Below are positions 5,441 through 5,748 of a stretch of DNA of 5,748 nucleotides, piece after piece. A model generated the notes under the pieces. That model was not told where the DNA came from and searched no databases. It was given only the letters and a program-made list of their open reading frames with translations. Numbering within the stretch: the first letter of the stretch is position 1; the number at the start of each line of letters is the position of its first letter. The translations under genes were made by a program, and so were the position numbers. The stretch comes from AC-37 sp036389105 (GTDB taxonomy: Bacteria > Actinomycetota > Thermoleophilia > Solirubrobacterales > Thermoleophilaceae), in the NCBI GenBank assembly GCA_036389105.1, contig DASVQK010000033.1:1-5748 (forward strand), in the 5' to 3' direction.

Positions 5441-5458
5441 CGAATCGGCGCCGATTCG
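5441..5458. repeat. 18-bp perfect palindrome
   Basis: CGAATCGGCGCCGATTCG reads identically on both strands, with 9-bp arms and no spacer. It begins 28 nt after the SRPBCC stop and lies 109 nt before the next ATG. As RNA it could fold as a 7-bp stem with a 4-nt loop, but no T-run follows on either strand, so a dimeric protein-binding site fits better than an intrinsic terminator. Confidence 0.75.
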
Positions 5459-5486
5459 CACGAAAAAGGGCCGTAATCAGCGCAGT

Positions 5487-5523
5487 TTGCGCCGAAACCG
5501 TTGCGCCGTCCGGCGCAAGCGGT
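5487..5523. repeat. TTGCGCCG repeat cluster with an inverted copy
   Basis: TTGCGCCG occurs at 5487-5494 and again at 5501-5508 (14-nt period), and its reverse complement CGGCGCAA is at 5511-5518. The last two form a stem with a 2-nt centre (TC), extended by ACCG (5497-5500) pairing with CGGT (5520-5523) around one bulged G, about 12 bp in total. The cluster sits 45-81 nt upstream of the small HTH-like gene, where an operator or promoter would lie. Confidence 0.65.
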
Positions 5524-5528
5524 AACAA
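5501..5528 (+). promoter_or_regulatory. Possible promoter of the small HTH-like gene
   Basis: TTGCGC (5501-5506) and TAACAA (5523-5528) are separated by 16 nt. Both match the -35 and -10 consensus only partly, but the AT-rich run GGTAACAATTCG stands out locally and lies 40 nt upstream of the ATG. The repeats would overlap this promoter. Confidence 0.3.
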
Positions 5529-5550
5529 TTCGTCGGTCCACTTCAGCGAC

Positions 5551-5557
5551 GGAGGGA
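5551..5557 (+). promoter_or_regulatory. Ribosome binding site for the right-edge gene
   Basis: GGAGGGA lies 10 nt before ATG at 5568. The strong purine-rich match supports a real gene at the right edge even though its 3' end is not in the window. Confidence 0.6.
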
Positions 5558-5567
5558 GACACACTCC

Positions 5568-5748
5568 ATGGCGATCCACCTGACGCCCACCGAGCTTGCA
5601 CGCGAGGCCGGGATGCACCGGCGCGAAGTAATCGTGAAGTGCATGGAGCTCGGGGTGCCGATCTTCCAGGGCCGCATCGACAAGACGCTCTTCGTCACGA
5701 GCCTCAGGGACGCCGAGCAAGCCAAGCAGTCTCAGCCCGCCAGCGCCT
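5568..5748 (+). CDS. Small HTH-like DNA-binding protein, N-terminal part (runs off the right edge)
   Basis: An open frame from ATG at 5568 continues to the window end, giving 60 residues without a stop: MAIHLTPTELAREAGMHRRE, then VIVKCMELGVPIFQGRIDKT and LFVTSLRDAEQAKQ onward. The layout (LTPTELAREAGM, a second helix REVIVKCMELG, a short strand pair VPIFQGRIDKTLF) resembles excisionase/MerR-type HTH_17 domains. It also resembles the small N-terminal domain of IF2 (ELA-x-x-x-G-x-x-x-x-E-V). I cannot separate these from sequence alone, and the missing C-terminus could carry another domain. A ribosome binding site precedes it. Codon use is slightly less GC-biased than its neighbours (CTT, GCA, GAA, GTA, CAA and TCT appear). 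If DNA-binding, it may act on the palindromes just upstream. Confidence 0.65.
   Translation, partial: MAIHLTPTELAREAGMHRREVIVKCMELGVPIFQGRIDKTLFVTSLRDAEQAKQSQPASA

Larger units (their letters stand above)
5413..5567. other. Palindrome-rich intergenic region between the SRPBCC gene and the small HTH-like gene
   Basis: 155 nt with no supported gene. It holds an 18-bp perfect palindrome, three copies of TTGCGCCG (one inverted), an AT-richer patch around 5523-5532 and the GGAGGGAG ribosome binding site. A 52-codon open frame crosses it on the plus strand, but I do not consider it a gene. Confidence 0.7.

Noticed and set aside
5441..5470. 18-bp palindrome plus nearby A-run as a terminator
   Set aside because: The AAAAA run lies downstream on the plus strand, where a terminator needs Ts. 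On the minus strand the T-run comes before the hairpin, so neither orientation fits an intrinsic terminator.
5425..5583. 52-codon plus-strand frame (MARQGPNRRRFARKRAV...) across the last intergenic region
   Set aside because: It has no ribosome binding site, its composition follows the palindromes and repeats, and its end overlaps the start of the better-supported HTH-like gene.
5403..5720. Minus-strand 105-codon frame over the right-edge region
   Set aside because: It is antisense to the HTH-like gene and the structured leader, with no recognisable family and a composition typical of a shadow frame.

Overview
The window is a very GC-rich stretch (third codon positions almost all G or C) with no RNA genes, mobile elements or CRISPR arrays. 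Codon bias, GTG starts, tight gene packing, leaderless-looking promoters and the protein types fit a high-GC actinobacterium. A Thermoleophilia/Solirubrobacterales-like source is my guess from protein style, not something the sequence proves.

Left half (1-3210, all minus strand): a compact gene cluster read right to left. In transcription order it encodes an unrecognised acidic 78-aa protein, a predicted lipoprotein of the PQQ-dependent (GDH-type) sugar dehydrogenase family, a small SCP2-type lipid-binding protein, an iron-containing (group III) alcohol dehydrogenase, and the first 16-17 residues of what looks like an aldehyde dehydrogenase that leaves the window at base 1. Gene junctions are -1, 38, 2 and 28 nt, so one transcript is likely. 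The last two enzymes suggest alcohol to aldehyde to acid oxidation in the cytoplasm. The lipoprotein would act outside the membrane.

Middle (3208-3996): a 27-nt divergent gap separates this cluster from a plus-strand NIF3/YbgI-family protein with all its metal ligands. The gap contains two overlapping -10-like hexamers on opposite strands, each placed so that transcripts would start at or within a few bases of the start codon.

Right half (3997-5412, plus strand): a near-consensus promoter with GACAA repeats drives an ArsR-type winged-helix regulator, whose stop overlaps (ATGA) the start of an SRPBCC/START-like protein. This is a common actinobacterial pairing of regulator and ligand-binding-fold protein.

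Right edge (5413-5748): a 155-nt gap holds an 18-bp perfect palindrome and a cluster of TTGCGCCG repeats, followed by the start of a small HTH-like protein that runs off the window. I see no clearly new biological system. The most unusual items are the compact divergent leaderless promoter, the palindrome-rich leader of the small HTH-like gene, and the mixed oxidoreductase/lipid-binding cluster headed by an orphan acidic protein.
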